Counted from the stretch's first letter, positions 17,520 to 25,801 are shown. The stretch is DNA of 64,000 bases from Achromobacter marplatensis (GCF_002209535.1 NZ_NJIG01000008.1:186001-250000), one strand, 5' to 3'. The notes: a model not told the origin generated them from the letters alone. Numbers and translations are program-made.

Positions 17520-18953
17520 TCAATGCATTGCGGCGTTCGCTCTCGTGACCCGTGCAAGCAGCAGCCAGGCCAGCGCGGGCGCGACGGCGAAGGTGGCAAA
17601 CAGCCAGCGTGCCGCGTGCTGCGCACCTTCGACACCGCCTGGGTCGGCCAATCCCGCGCTGTTGGTGACCACCCCCGCCAGCGCGGCCGTCACTGCCGAT
17701 GCGTACAGTTGCACGGTGGTGATCGAGGACGACGTCAGCGTTTCCTCGCCCTTGGGCGCGGCGTTGAAGATCCGGGTCAGCAAATGCGGCCATGCCAGCC
17801 CGATGCCGAATCCCACGCCTGCCAGCGCGACGATATAGGCCGCCAGGCCTGGCACGGATGACAGCACCGCCGTCTGCGGCGTCAGGATGGCCAGGCCGAT
17901 CAGCGAAGCCAGGATCACGACGGGGCTCAGGCGTACCAGGCGATCGGCGGCGGCCCCCGTGCGCGTCGAACTCGGCATCGCGGCAAGTGTCCAGCCCGCC
18001 GCCATCGCGGCCGTCATGTAGCCTGCGGTCAGCGGTGACAGGCGATGGATGACCTGCAGGAAGTAGGGCACGAAGATCTCGGTCGTAATGGCGGCCACCA
18101 CCAGGCACATCACGGCATACAACGCACCCAGCGGTGCGCGTATCGAATACGCGCCTGTCGGCAGCAAGCGCTTCTTGGCGCGTGAATCCGCTCGGGCGAT
18201 CAGGGTGGCGATCGCCAGGCCGCCAGCGATGCCCGCCAGGTTCCAGCCCAAATCCGTCGACAGGCTGGCCAGCGTGATGGACAGCACGGACGTCACCAGC
18301 AGCGCAAGCGTGCCCAGGGGCAAGGACGAAGGCGGGGCAGGGGGCACCGAAGCCCGGCCGCCAACCTTGAACGTCACGATCAAAGCCAGTGCGGCGGCCA
18401 CAGGCAACAAGGCCCAGAACGCCAGCCGCCAATGGCCGGTCTGGGCGAAGATGCCGCCGATCGCCGGACCGCACAAAGTGGCCACGCCCCACATGCCCGA
18501 CACCAGCGCCATGGCGCGCGACCAGAGGGGCGCATCGAACACCAGCCGGATCAGCGCATAGCTGAGCGCAAAGAGAATGCCGCCGCCCAGCCCCTGGACG
18601 CTGCGGCCGGCCAGCAACACCGGCATGCTGGGCGCCAGAGCACAGACGACGGCGCCGGCGGTGAAGATGGCGACGGCTACCAGGTACGCCGCGCGCGGAC
18701 CCAACGTTTCGATCAATTTGGCCGATAGCGCCGATCCGATGATGGAGGTCACGACGAACAGTGTCGTGTTCCAGGCGTAGTACTCCAGCCCCCCGATGTC
18801 CTGGATGACGCTGGGCAGGATAGTGGTCACGATATAGACATTGATGGCGTGCAGCGCCACGCCGCCTGCCAGGGCGATGGAGCGCAGGGCGTTGGCGCCA
18901 TGCAACAGGTCGGCCCAGGAAGCGTTTGAATCAGGGGTGGTGCTGACGGCCAC
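17520..18953 (-). CDS. MFS drug-efflux transporter, DHA2/EmrB-like
   Basis: 477 aa from GTG 18953, which has GGAGA at good spacing (CCTGGAGACTGTT). About 14 hydrophobic segments fit the DHA2 family. Motif C-like VSGMWGVATLCGPAIGGIFAQTGHWRLAFW is in TM5, and GRSVQGLGGGILFALSYALIR is in TM4. The expected role is proton-driven export of drugs or other toxic compounds across the inner membrane. It lies downstream of, and on the same strand as, the TetR gene (94-bp gap), so both may be cotranscribed and autoregulated. Substrate unknown. Confidence 0.85.
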   Translation of the reverse strand: MAVSTTPDSNASWADLLHGANALRSIALAGGVALHAINVYIVTTILPSVIQDIGGLEYYAWNTTLFVVTSIIGSALSAKLIETLGPRAAYLVAVAIFTAGAVVCALAPSMPVLLAGRSVQGLGGGILFALSYALIRLVFDAPLWSRAMALVSGMWGVATLCGPAIGGIFAQTGHWRLAFWALLPVAAALALIVTFKVGGRASVPPAPPSSLPLGTLALLVTSVLSITLASLSTDLGWNLAGIAGGLAIATLIARADSRAKKRLLPTGAYSIRAPLGALYAVMCLVVAAITTEIFVPYFLQVIHRLSPLTAGYMTAAMAAGWTLAAMPSSTRTGAAADRLVRLSPVVILASLIGLAILTPQTAVLSSVPGLAAYIVALAGVGFGIGLAWPHLLTRIFNAAPKGEETLTSSSITTVQLYASAVTAALAGVVTNSAGLADPGGVEGAQHAARWLFATFAVAPALAWLLLARVTRANAAMH

Positions 18954-19047
18954 AACAGTCTCCAGGATTATTTAAACAAGTTTATCCTTTGATAATACGT
19001 GCATTGCAGCCGATGCACAATCGAAGGCCTGTCCTGCAGTGAGTGTC

Positions 19048-19632
19048 CTAGAGCCGCCGCAAGCCGCGCAGCAGCAGGTCCAGCGCATGCAAGGCCTGCT
19101 CAAGGCGGGGAGCCCCCACCGGCGCATCGGCAATCCAGAACGCGGCGTCGGCCAGGCTGCCATTGATTAGCCGCGCCAGCGCGTGCGGATCGGCGTCTTC
19201 GATGATGTTCGCCGCCATCAGGCTCTGCAGCAGCCCGGCCAGCGACGCGACGCATTGTTGCTGGGCGGCCTCGGAAGCCGGGCCCAGCACCGCCCGCGCG
19301 TCCTGCAGCACGATACGCCGGACGTCGGGTTCGGTCGCCATATGCAGGTACGCGCGGCAGCGTCCGCGCAAGGCGTCCCAGGGGGCTGCCGCCTGCGCCG
19401 ACACCACATTGAGCCGTTCGTCCATTTCGTCGTCGATTTGTTCAACCACGGCCGCCAGTAGGCCCTTTTTGTCACCGAAATGGTGATACAAAGCCCCTCG
19501 CGTCAGCCCCGCGGCTGCGGTCAGATCGTCCATCGACGTGGCGGCGTAGCCCGTGTGCTGAAAGGCGTGCCGGGCGGTGGCCAGCAGTTTGGTCCGAGTG
19601 GCCTCGATCATCTCGGCGCGGGAACGCGACAT
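19048..19632 (-). CDS. TetR-family transcriptional repressor of efflux genes
   Basis: 194 aa. I chose ATG 19632 over 19650 because it has GGAGA 7 nt upstream and because the upstream ATG lies inside an operator. The N-terminal HTH is typical: RTKLLATARHAFQHTGYAATSMDDLTAAAGLTRGALYHHFGDKKGLLAAV. The C-terminal ligand domain (about 60-194) has the AcrR/TtgR-like DARAVLGPASEAA pattern. It lies between two MFS transporters, and two identical palindromes precede it. It probably represses itself, the MFS downstream and the divergent MFS at 19727, releasing on ligand binding. Confidence 0.9.
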   Translation of the reverse strand: MSRSRAEMIEATRTKLLATARHAFQHTGYAATSMDDLTAAAGLTRGALYHHFGDKKGLLAAVVEQIDDEMDERLNVVSAQAAAPWDALRGRCRAYLHMATEPDVRRIVLQDARAVLGPASEAAQQQCVASLAGLLQSLMAANIIEDADPHALARLINGSLADAAFWIADAPVGAPRLEQALHALDLLLRGLRRL

Positions 19633-19646
19633 GCAATTCTCCAGTG

Positions 19647-19663
19647 ACATACGGCGCGTATGT
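19647..19663. promoter_or_regulatory. TetR operator palindrome 1
   Basis: ACATAC-GGCGC-GTATGT, a perfect 6-bp dyad with 5-bp spacer, directly upstream of the chosen TetR start and identical in its arms to the element at 19670. Confidence 0.8.
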
Positions 19664-19669
19664 TAATTG

Positions 19670-19686
19670 ACATACGCAATGTATGT
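19670..19686. promoter_or_regulatory. TetR operator palindrome 2
   Basis: ACATAC-GCAAT-GTATGT. Its centre lies 23 bp from the first copy, about two helical turns, so two dimers could bind the same face. It lies 41 bp before the divergent MFS start at 19727. The arms resemble AcrR-type operators. Confidence 0.8.
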
Positions 19687-19726
19687 GAATACGATCTCGC
19701 CGTCTACCAGGTTCTAAAGGTTATCG

Positions 19727-20917
19727 GTGTCCAATCCGTATCGTGAGTTGTTCGAGGCGCCCGGCGCCACCGGTTTTGTGTTGGCCGGCGCGATCGCGCG
19801 CCTGCCCTTGCCGATGATCGGCATCGGCATCATCACGATGCTGTCGGAAGTGCGCGGGGCCTACGCGCTGGCGGGGGGTGTCGCCGCCACGTTCGCGTTG
19901 GCCACCGCCTTGCTGGCCCCGCGCATCTCGCGCCTGGTGGATCGGCATGGGCAGGGGCGAGTGCTGCCGGTGGCGGCCGGCATTTGCGTGCTGGCGCTGA
20001 TTGGCCTGGCCGCATGCGTCCAGTGGAATGCGCCGGATTGGACGCTGTTCGTCTTTGCCGTGCTGGCGGGCGCCTTGCCCAGCATGCCCGCGATGATCCG
20101 CGCGCGATGGACGGAAATCTACCGCGACCAACCGCAGTTGCGCACGGCCTATGCGTTGGAATCTGTCGCGGATGAGCTCAGCTTCATCGTGGGGCCGCCC
20201 ATTTCAGTGGGGCTGAGCGTGGCCTTGTTTCCCCAGGCCGCACCGCTCGCCGCAGCCCTGCTGCTGGCGGTGGGTGTGACGGCGTTCGTCCTGCAGCGGG
20301 CGACCGCGCCCGCCGTCCAGGTCAGGCAAGCAGGGCGCGAGGACTCGGTGCTGCGCATGCCCCCGATGCAGTCGCTGGTGGCGATGATGTCGGCCATGGG
20401 CGTGATCGTCGGCACGATCGACGTGCTCAGCGTCGCGTTCGCCCGGGCGCAAGGGGTGCCGGCGGGCGCCAGCCTCATCCTGTCGGCCTATGCTTTGGGT
20501 TCCTGCGTGGCGGGGCTGGTTTTCGGCGTGCTGAAGTTCCAGATGCCGCTTGCGCGGATGCTATCCATTGCGGCGGCGGTCACGGCCTTCACGACCTTGC
20601 CGTTGCTGCTGGTGAATGACCTCATCACGCTCTCGCTGGGCGTGCTGCTGGCCGGGCTGTCATTTGCGCCCACCATGATCATCGCCATGGCGCTGGTTGA
20701 AAGCAGCGTGCCCGGACAGCGCCTGACGGAAGGGCTGACGTGGCTGGTGACGGGCCTGGGCGCGGGCGTGGCTGCCGGCGCGGCGATGGCGGGCTGGGTC
20801 GTCGACCACTACGGCGTCCGGGCGGGATTCTGGACGGCGGTCGTCGCCGGCGCCATCGTGCTGTTGGTGGCATTGCCGGGGGCGCGGGCCGGCGCGGCAG
20901 GGCGCGTCGCTTCCTGA
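19727..20917 (+). CDS. MFS transporter, 12-TM, divergent from the TetR gene
   Basis: 396 aa. The start is GTG 19727 with AAAGG 6 nt upstream; no ATG is available. About 12 hydrophobic segments, with a symmetrical two-halved arrangement and the loop SRLVDRHGQGRVLPVA after TM2. The fold resembles small YbfB/sugar-efflux-type MFS proteins; RARWTEIYRDQPQLRTAYALESVADELSFIVGPP is characteristic of these predicted efflux permeases. It shares the operator region with the TetR gene, so it is probably induced by the same ligand as the pump at 17520. Confidence 0.85.
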   Translation: MSNPYRELFEAPGATGFVLAGAIARLPLPMIGIGIITMLSEVRGAYALAGGVAATFALATALLAPRISRLVDRHGQGRVLPVAAGICVLALIGLAACVQWNAPDWTLFVFAVLAGALPSMPAMIRARWTEIYRDQPQLRTAYALESVADELSFIVGPPISVGLSVALFPQAAPLAAALLLAVGVTAFVLQRATAPAVQVRQAGREDSVLRMPPMQSLVAMMSAMGVIVGTIDVLSVAFARAQGVPAGASLILSAYALGSCVAGLVFGVLKFQMPLARMLSIAAAVTAFTTLPLLLVNDLITLSLGVLLAGLSFAPTMIIAMALVESSVPGQRLTEGLTWLVTGLGAGVAAGAAMAGWVVDHYGVRAGFWTAVVAGAIVLLVALPGARAGAAGRVAS

Positions 20918-20983
20918 GGAGGGCGTCTCGATAGAATGGCGGTTCCGGCGCGCTGCGGGGCGCGCCGCCTACAGGAGCACATC

Positions 20984-21382
20984 ATGTCCCGAACCGTCGT
21001 CAATCCCGACACCGTTTTCAACACCGTCCAATATGGCTTCAGCCAGGCGGTCATCGTGACGGGGCAGCGCCGGATGCTGCTATCCGGCCAGGTCGGCGTC
21101 GACATCAACGAACGAACCGTCGGGCCCGGCTTGCAAGAGCAGACCGAGGCCGCGCTGGACAATATCCAACGCGTGCTGGCGGCGGCGGGCGGCACCATGG
21201 CGCAGGTGATCATGTTGCGCATCTACATCTGCGAGACGGTCCGCGAGGACCAGGAAGTGATTGCGCAAGCCCTGCGCGACCGCTTTCCTGTGGACCCGCC
21301 GCCTTCGTCCTGGGTCATCGTCAGCGGGCTCTCCCTGCCCGAATGGCTGGTCGAGATCGAAGCCGAAGCGATGCTGGACTAG
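20984..21382 (+). CDS. RidA/YjgF-family protein
   Basis: 132 aa from ATG 20984, after ACAGGAGCACATC; an upstream in-frame ATG at 20936 is not supported. The RidA pattern is clear: NTVQYGFSQAVIVTGQRRMLLSGQVGVD, QTEAALDNIQRVLAAAGGTMAQVIMLRIYICE, and PPPSSWVIVSGLSLPEWLVEIEAEA. The arginine typical of RidA (…PARxxV…) is replaced by Ser-Ser-Trp, so it is probably a Rid paralogue with a different substrate rather than the enamine deaminase RidA itself. It converges with the LysR gene 6 bp away. Confidence 0.85.
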   Translation: MSRTVVNPDTVFNTVQYGFSQAVIVTGQRRMLLSGQVGVDINERTVGPGLQEQTEAALDNIQRVLAAAGGTMAQVIMLRIYICETVREDQEVIAQALRDRFPVDPPPSSWVIVSGLSLPEWLVEIEAEAMLD

Positions 21383-21388
21383 GCGCGC

Positions 21389-22300
21389 CTAGGTTTTTTC
21401 GCGCCAGGGCGTGGCGGTGAACGCCGCACGCAGGTGCGCCAGGAATCCGGCGGTTCGCGCAGACAGGTCCTGGCGCGATTTCACCAGCGCCACCACATTG
21501 GCGTCAGGCAGGTTCCACCCGGCCAGCAACGGCACCAGCGATCGCGCCTTCAGGTGTTCGGCCACATCCCATTCCGACCGTGCGACGATGCCGTGCCCGG
21601 CCAGCGCCCACTCAAGCGCGGCCGCGCCGGTATTGCTCGACAGCAGGGGCGCGATGCGCACGCCGACAGCCGGCCCGCGCCCGCGCTTGAAGCGCCACAG
21701 CGTCACGTCCTCGTCGTTTTCGCGCAAGGCGATGCAGTCGTGGTCGCGCAGGTCTTCCGGTTTGGCGGGCGCGCCATGGCGCGCCAGATAGGCGGGCGAC
21801 GCGCAAAGGATGCGGCGGTTGGGTGCCAGGGGGTAGGCCACCAGCGTCGAATCACGCAGTTCGCCGATATGCACCATCACGTCCCAGTTGTCGGTCGCCA
21901 GCCGCGGCGGGCCATCCGACAGCGTCAGGCTCGCGGTGATGTTGTCGCTGCTTTTGCGAAAACCGGCCACGAGTCCGGCGACGTAGCGCTGGCCGAAACC
22001 CAACGGCGCCACCACGCGCAAATGGCCTGCCACCACGCCGCGACGTCCCGCCAGTTCATCCGCCAGATCACCCAATTCGCCGCAGATTTGCCCCGCCCGC
22101 AGCGCCAGCAGCCGCCCTTCGTCGGTCAGCGCCGTGCCGCGCCCCGACCGGTTGACCAGCCTGACGCCCAGGCGCTTTTCCAGGGCGTGCAGCCGCTGCG
22201 TGACGGCAGGGGGCGTCACGTCCAGGGCGCGCGCCGCCTGCGCCAGGGAAGGGGTGGCCGCCAAGGTCATGAAAAACCGCAGGTCGTCGGTGGTGATCAT
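21389..22300 (-). CDS. LysR-family transcriptional regulator
   Basis: 303 aa. The N-terminal winged HTH reads MITTDDLRFFMTLAATPSLAQAARALDVTPPAVTQRLHALEKRLGVRLVNRSGRG, a standard LysR domain. The effector domain (about 90-303) has the PBP-like AGHLRVVAPLGFGQRYVAG and SPAYLARHGAPAKPEDLRDHDC. It is divergent from the DSD1-family gene at 22430 across an AT-rich intergenic region with a palindrome, so it probably activates that gene and the following Rid gene in response to the D-amino acid or its product. Confidence 0.9.
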   Translation of the reverse strand: MITTDDLRFFMTLAATPSLAQAARALDVTPPAVTQRLHALEKRLGVRLVNRSGRGTALTDEGRLLALRAGQICGELGDLADELAGRRGVVAGHLRVVAPLGFGQRYVAGLVAGFRKSSDNITASLTLSDGPPRLATDNWDVMVHIGELRDSTLVAYPLAPNRRILCASPAYLARHGAPAKPEDLRDHDCIALRENDEDVTLWRFKRGRGPAVGVRIAPLLSSNTGAAALEWALAGHGIVARSEWDVAEHLKARSLVPLLAGWNLPDANVVALVKSRQDLSARTAGFLAHLRAAFTATPWREKT

Positions 22301-22310
22301 TCAGATTCGG

Positions 22311-22327
22311 CTTAATTAAAAATTAAG
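22311..22327. promoter_or_regulatory. LysR-type binding site candidate
   Basis: CTTAAT-TAAAA-ATTAAG, a perfect 6-bp dyad with 5-bp spacer, contains the T-N11-A LysR spacing. It sits just before the LysR start, between the divergent LysR and DSD1-family genes. Confidence 0.55.
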
Positions 22328-22429
22328 CTTGTATTAAACACGTATGGGGCGCGCCACGCCATACTTCATGCAACTGGATCCCGGGCTCGCCTGGCGTCCT
22401 CCCGATCTGAACTGCCGAGACCCGCCCCG

Positions 22430-23584
22430 ATGACATCCGCCCACCTACCGACCCCCCTGGATACCCTGGACACGCCTTGCCTGCTGCTGGATGAAACCCG
22501 CATGACGCGCAATATCCAGCGCCTGAACGCGCTGATGGCCGGCCATGGGGTGCAATTGCGGCCGCATCTTAAAACGCCTAAATCGATCGACGTGGCCCGC
22601 CGCGTGATGGCCAGCCCCCAAGGGCCGGCCGCCGTGTCCACGCTGCAAGAAGCCGAACAGTTCGCCGCGGCCGGCGTCACCGATCTGCTGTATGCCGTCG
22701 GCGTGTCGCCTTCCAAGCTGGACCGCGTGCTCGCCTTGCGCGGCAAGGGCGTGGACCTGACCGTGGTCGTCGACAGCATCGAAGCCGCCCAGGCGGTCGC
22801 CGATCGTGCCACGGCCGAGGGCCGCCCCGTGCCCACGCTGATCGAGATCGATTGCGACGGCCACCGCGCCGGCGTGCAGCCGGGTAATCACGAGCATCTG
22901 CTGTCCATCGCCCGTGTGCTGCATGCCGCAGGCTGCCTGCGCGGCGTCATGACGCATGCCGGCGAGTCCTACGGCTGCCGCAGCCTGGAGGCGATCGCCG
23001 ACATGGCCGAACAAGAGCGCTGGGCTGCCGTCAGCTGCGCTGAAGCGATCCGCCAGGCAGGGCTGCCGTGCCCGGTCGTCAGCGTCGGCTCCACGCCCAC
23101 CGCCCACTTTGCCCGCCACCTCGATGGCGTGACGGAAGTGCGCGCGGGCGTGTACGTGTTCTTCGACCTGGTGATGGCAGGGCTGGGCGTGTGCTCGACC
23201 GACGACATCGCCGCCACCGTGCTGACGACCGTCATCGGCCATCAGGCCGACAAGGGCTGGATCCTTGTTGACGCCGGCTGGATGGCCATGTCGCGCGACC
23301 GCGGCACGGCCAAGCAACCGGTGGATCAGTTGTATGGCCTGGTGTGCGACGTCGACGGCAAGGTCTATCCCGATTTGCTGCTGGCCGAAACCAACCAGGA
23401 ACAGGGCATCATCATGCTGCGCGCGGGAAGCAGCGCGCGCCTGCCCGATCTGCCCCTGGGGACGAAGCTGCGCATCGTGCCCAACCACGCATGCGCCACC
23501 TGCGCCCAGCACGAGGCCTATCAGGTGGTGCGCCCGGGCGAGCCGGGCGTGGTGGCCCGCTGGGAACGCTTCCGCGGCTGGTAA
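22430..23584 (+). CDS. DSD1-family PLP enzyme (D-threonine aldolase / D-serine dehydratase type)
   Basis: 384 aa, fold type III PLP enzyme. The N-terminal barrel has DTPCLLLDETRMTRNIQRLN and VQLRPHLKTPKSIDVARRVM, with the PLP lysine in RPHLKTPK. VSVGSTPTAHFARH binds the phosphate, and TEVRAGVYVFFDLVM is conserved. The C-terminus has VPNHACATCAQHEAYQVV, the His-x-Cys zinc-site pattern of eukaryotic-type D-serine dehydratases and D-threonine aldolases. It probably breaks down D-serine, D-threonine or a 3-hydroxy-D-amino acid. A RidA gene follows 38 bp downstream, consistent with an enamine/imine product. Confidence 0.85.
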   Translation: MTSAHLPTPLDTLDTPCLLLDETRMTRNIQRLNALMAGHGVQLRPHLKTPKSIDVARRVMASPQGPAAVSTLQEAEQFAAAGVTDLLYAVGVSPSKLDRVLALRGKGVDLTVVVDSIEAAQAVADRATAEGRPVPTLIEIDCDGHRAGVQPGNHEHLLSIARVLHAAGCLRGVMTHAGESYGCRSLEAIADMAEQERWAAVSCAEAIRQAGLPCPVVSVGSTPTAHFARHLDGVTEVRAGVYVFFDLVMAGLGVCSTDDIAATVLTTVIGHQADKGWILVDAGWMAMSRDRGTAKQPVDQLYGLVCDVDGKVYPDLLLAETNQEQGIIMLRAGSSARLPDLPLGTKLRIVPNHACATCAQHEAYQVVRPGEPGVVARWERFRGW

Positions 23585-23622
23585 GTCCTGGCGCGCCCGA
23601 CCCACATCAACAGGAGTCCACG

Positions 23623-24018
23623 ATGGAATTGATCAATACCCTCGACGCCACGCCGCCCGCCGGGCATTACTCGCAGGCGGTACGGGTGAATGGCTTTGTC
23701 TTCGTCTCGGGGCAACTGGGCTTTCGGGCGCCCGCGCAGGCAGGCGCCAAGCCGCAATTGGCGGACGGGGCTTCCGCCCAGACCGAAGAGGCCTTGCGCA
23801 GCGTGAAGGCGATTCTGGCAGCCGCCGGCGCCTCGCTGGCCACGGTCGCCAGCGTCACGGTGTATATCCCGGATATCGCGCTATGGGATGAGGTGAACCG
23901 GGTCTACGAACGCGTGTTCGGCGCCCACCGCCCCGCGCGGGCCATCGTGCCCACGCGCGAACTGCACTACGGCGCGCTGGTCGAGATCAGCATGGTGGCG
24001 GTCGCCGCCCAGGGCTGA
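23623..24018 (+). CDS. RidA-family enamine/imine deaminase
   Basis: 131 aa from ATG 23623 after AACAGGAGTCCACG. RidA motifs are clear: AGHYSQAVRVNGFVFVSGQLGF, TEEALRSVKAILAAAGASLATVASVTVYIPDI, and HRPARAIVPTRELHYGALVEISMVAV. The PARAIVPT segment contains the substrate-binding Arg of the true RidA subgroup (E. coli PARSCV), unlike the copy at 20984. RidA hydrolyses reactive enamines released by PLP dehydratases, which fits its place directly behind the DSD1-type gene. Confidence 0.9.
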   Translation: MELINTLDATPPAGHYSQAVRVNGFVFVSGQLGFRAPAQAGAKPQLADGASAQTEEALRSVKAILAAAGASLATVASVTVYIPDIALWDEVNRVYERVFGAHRPARAIVPTRELHYGALVEISMVAVAAQG

Positions 24019-24069
24019 TCCCGCGCCTATAATGCGGGCGCCTTCATGCCTTCGGGGGAGAACGTTCGC

Positions 24070-24342
24070 ATGCAGTACGAATATTTGTTCTGGTCCATGG
24101 CCGCGATGGTGGCGGCCGCGCTGGTCGGCGGCTCGCTCTGTGGCCGCCTGCGCTCGGTCAAACAGGTGCTGATCGGGGTGGTCGCGCTGGCCGCCGCGGT
24201 GTTCGTGGCGGTTTTCCTGCTGTCGCGCCATGGCGGCTTCAGCGACCTGTCGGCGATGCTGTCGATCGCCGCCTTCATGTTCAGCCTGGTGATCGGCACT
24301 GCTGCATCGCTGCTCACGCGGCGCATCCTGCAGCGCCGCTGA
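24070..24342 (+). CDS. Small three-helix membrane protein of unknown function
   Basis: 90 aa from ATG 24070, which has GGGGGAGAA 8 nt upstream; the in-frame ATG at 24046 lies before that Shine-Dalgarno. Three hydrophobic segments (LFWSMAAMVAAALVGGSL, VLIGVVALAAAVFVAVFLL, AMLSIAAFMFSLVIGTAASLL) with short basic loops and a basic C-terminus (TRRILQRR). No family is recognised. It converges with the DUF2513-like gene. Confidence 0.6.
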   Translation: MQYEYLFWSMAAMVAAALVGGSLCGRLRSVKQVLIGVVALAAAVFVAVFLLSRHGGFSDLSAMLSIAAFMFSLVIGTAASLLTRRILQRR

Positions 24343-24358
24343 GCGCCAGGCTACCGCC

Positions 24359-24661
24359 TTATTCTTCAGCGTCGAAGTCTTCGGCGTCTTCTTCGTCGTC
24401 CTCGTCCTGCTCCAGGGCATCGTAGCCCTTCCACGTGATGCGCCAACGCGTCGCGGCGGCGCTGGCGGCCGTCTCGCTGACTTGCTTGACCAGGCCGGCG
24501 TCGGACAGCAGGTCCAGATGGTGCGCAATGGTCTGCAGGCCTTGCTCTTCGGGGTGTGGGGCCAGGGCGGCGTTCTTGATGTCGTGCGTGCTCAGGTTGG
24601 GGCCAGGCGCGTCGCGCAGGGCGCCCAGAATCGTGACGACCAGATCGAAATCGCGTTGCAT
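24359..24661 (-). CDS. DUF2513-like winged-helix protein
   Basis: 100 aa from the ATG at 24661. MQRDFDLVVTILGALRDAPG resembles the start of DUF2513 proteins, and the remainder fits a small winged helix (THDIKNAALAPHPEEQGLQTIAHHLDLLSDAGLVKQV, RWRITWKGYDALE). The acidic tail EQDEDDEEDAEDFDAEE is unusual for a DNA-binding protein. The open frame continues upstream, but the longer version has no Shine-Dalgarno and overlaps the divergent gene at 24782. DUF2513 members often occur in prophages, but no other phage gene is nearby. Confidence 0.6.
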   Translation of the reverse strand: MQRDFDLVVTILGALRDAPGPNLSTHDIKNAALAPHPEEQGLQTIAHHLDLLSDAGLVKQVSETAASAAATRWRITWKGYDALEQDEDDEEDAEDFDAEE

Positions 24662-24781
24662 GATGTTCACCGTGTAGAAAATGGGTAAGCCGACAATAGC
24701 AGAGTTCCGTGGCGCCGATGCGACAGGGCGCAAGGCCGGGTTACAGTCCAGGGTTCTCGACAACGAAACACACAGAACGCT

Positions 24782-25180
24782 ATGAAGAAACCCGCTGAAC
24801 GCGATTGCCTCGCGCTGATCCCCGGTTACTCGGGCCAGGCTGCCAAGCTCTTTCTTTCGCGCGGCGAAGACGACCGCATTACCGGCGTGACGGTCTATGA
24901 CCTGCTGGGTCACGTCAAGCAGCAGGGCGACGCCGAGGCCGTTGCCACCTGGATCGGCGAATGGCTGGCCGAAGAAGCGGGCAACCGCAAGGCGCGCCGC
25001 ACCCAGCTGCTGGCGCAGATGTTCATCTGCAAGTTGGCCGGCGACGACAAGGACGCCTTCCTGGCCGCCCAGAAGCCGCTGATCCGCGTCCTGGCCGAAG
25101 CCGGGGTGCGCTGCCGTAGCGTCGCAGCCACGTCCGGCGCCGCCAGGCAGTCCCTGGGTCCGAATGTCAAGAAGCATTAG
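24782..25180 (+). CDS. Hypothetical protein, 132 aa
   Basis: Begins MKKPAERDCLALIPGYSGQAAKLFL. The middle is helical (VTVYDLLGHVKQQGDAEAVATWIGEWLAEEAGNRKARRTQLLAQMF) and could be a small all-alpha protein. No enzymatic motif, signal peptide or membrane segment. Divergent from the DUF2513-like gene. Unrecognised. Confidence 0.55.
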   Translation: MKKPAERDCLALIPGYSGQAAKLFLSRGEDDRITGVTVYDLLGHVKQQGDAEAVATWIGEWLAEEAGNRKARRTQLLAQMFICKLAGDDKDAFLAAQKPLIRVLAEAGVRCRSVAATSGAARQSLGPNVKKH

Positions 25181-25203
25181 CATAAGGCTGTTATAGTCGC
25201 GCC

Positions 25204-25257
25204 TGGGCGTGAGATTGCACCTTCACGGTGCGTGCGCCCAAGCGGGCTTGGCCCGCT
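25204..25257 (+). promoter_or_regulatory. Structured leader: two adjacent hairpins before the 106-aa gene
   Basis: Hairpin 1 is nested: TGGGCG (25204-25209) with CGCCCA (25235-25240) outside, and GCACC (25217-25221) with GGTGC (25227-25231) inside. Hairpin 2 follows at once: AGCGGGC (25241-25247) with GCCCGCT (25251-25257). A -10-like TATAGT lies at 25192-25197, so the two hairpins would fill most of a roughly 75-nt leader ending at AAGGAAG and ATG 25276. They could be a regulatory RNA, or a terminator of the gene upstream, but no U-run follows. Confidence 0.45.
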
Positions 25258-25275
25258 GATCAAGGAAGATTGAAC

Positions 25276-25596
25276 ATGGAAATAGTAAGTCGGCACCTTG
25301 CCGACGTGACGGGCGGCGTCGAGCTGCTCACGACGATCGATGGCGAGTCCATCAGCGTCTATGTCGTGGTGGGCGTAACCGATCTCAATGCGATCGCGGA
25401 CATCGTTCCCATCGAAAAGGTCGAAGCTGGGGCGGATATACACGCTTCAAATGTCGACAATGTTGATAATGCGCAAGAACAAATCGACCAAGTCCTGGAA
25501 AATATGAATCCCGGCGACGTGGCGGTTTTCCTTTGCTCGGGTTCCGATGCTTTTGGCGCGGCGCTCGATTTGTTGGGTTTACCTATCGACGAGTAA
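25276..25596 (+). CDS. Hypothetical protein, 106 aa, with structured 5' leader
   Basis: ATG 25276 is preceded by AAGGAAGATTGAAC. The product MEIVSRHLADVTGGVELLTTIDGESISVYVVVGVTD is acidic, with beta-rich start and the helix-prone ASNVDNVDNAQEQIDQVLENM; it ends in FGAALDLLGLPIDE. No family recognised. GC is lower than in neighbours. The structured leader (25204-25257) suggests post-transcriptional control. Confidence 0.55.
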   Translation: MEIVSRHLADVTGGVELLTTIDGESISVYVVVGVTDLNAIADIVPIEKVEAGADIHASNVDNVDNAQEQIDQVLENMNPGDVAVFLCSGSDAFGAALDLLGLPIDE

Positions 25597-25801
25597 GCCT
25601 GGCGGCAAACCAAAGTGCCTATCTGAACGACGTATGAGGGGTGTACGGGTTTAGCCGGCATTTATATAAGCCTTGATTGTTTTTTTATGAATGTATGGGT
25701 GTTTACACCTATGCAGGGACAAGTTTTGCCTATGAAAACGTGCAAGTTTTCAACGCAGTTTCTCTTTGTTGCATTATTGGCACGTATTTTTTAGGATTAT
25801 G
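25597..25801. other. AT-rich intergenic region upstream of the first csp promoter
   Basis: No coding frame is convincing. It is markedly AT-rich with T-tracts (25680-25687, 25787-25792), and contains the short dyad GGTGTTTACACC at 25698-25709. It could help set promoter strength or bind a nucleoid protein. Confidence 0.4.
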
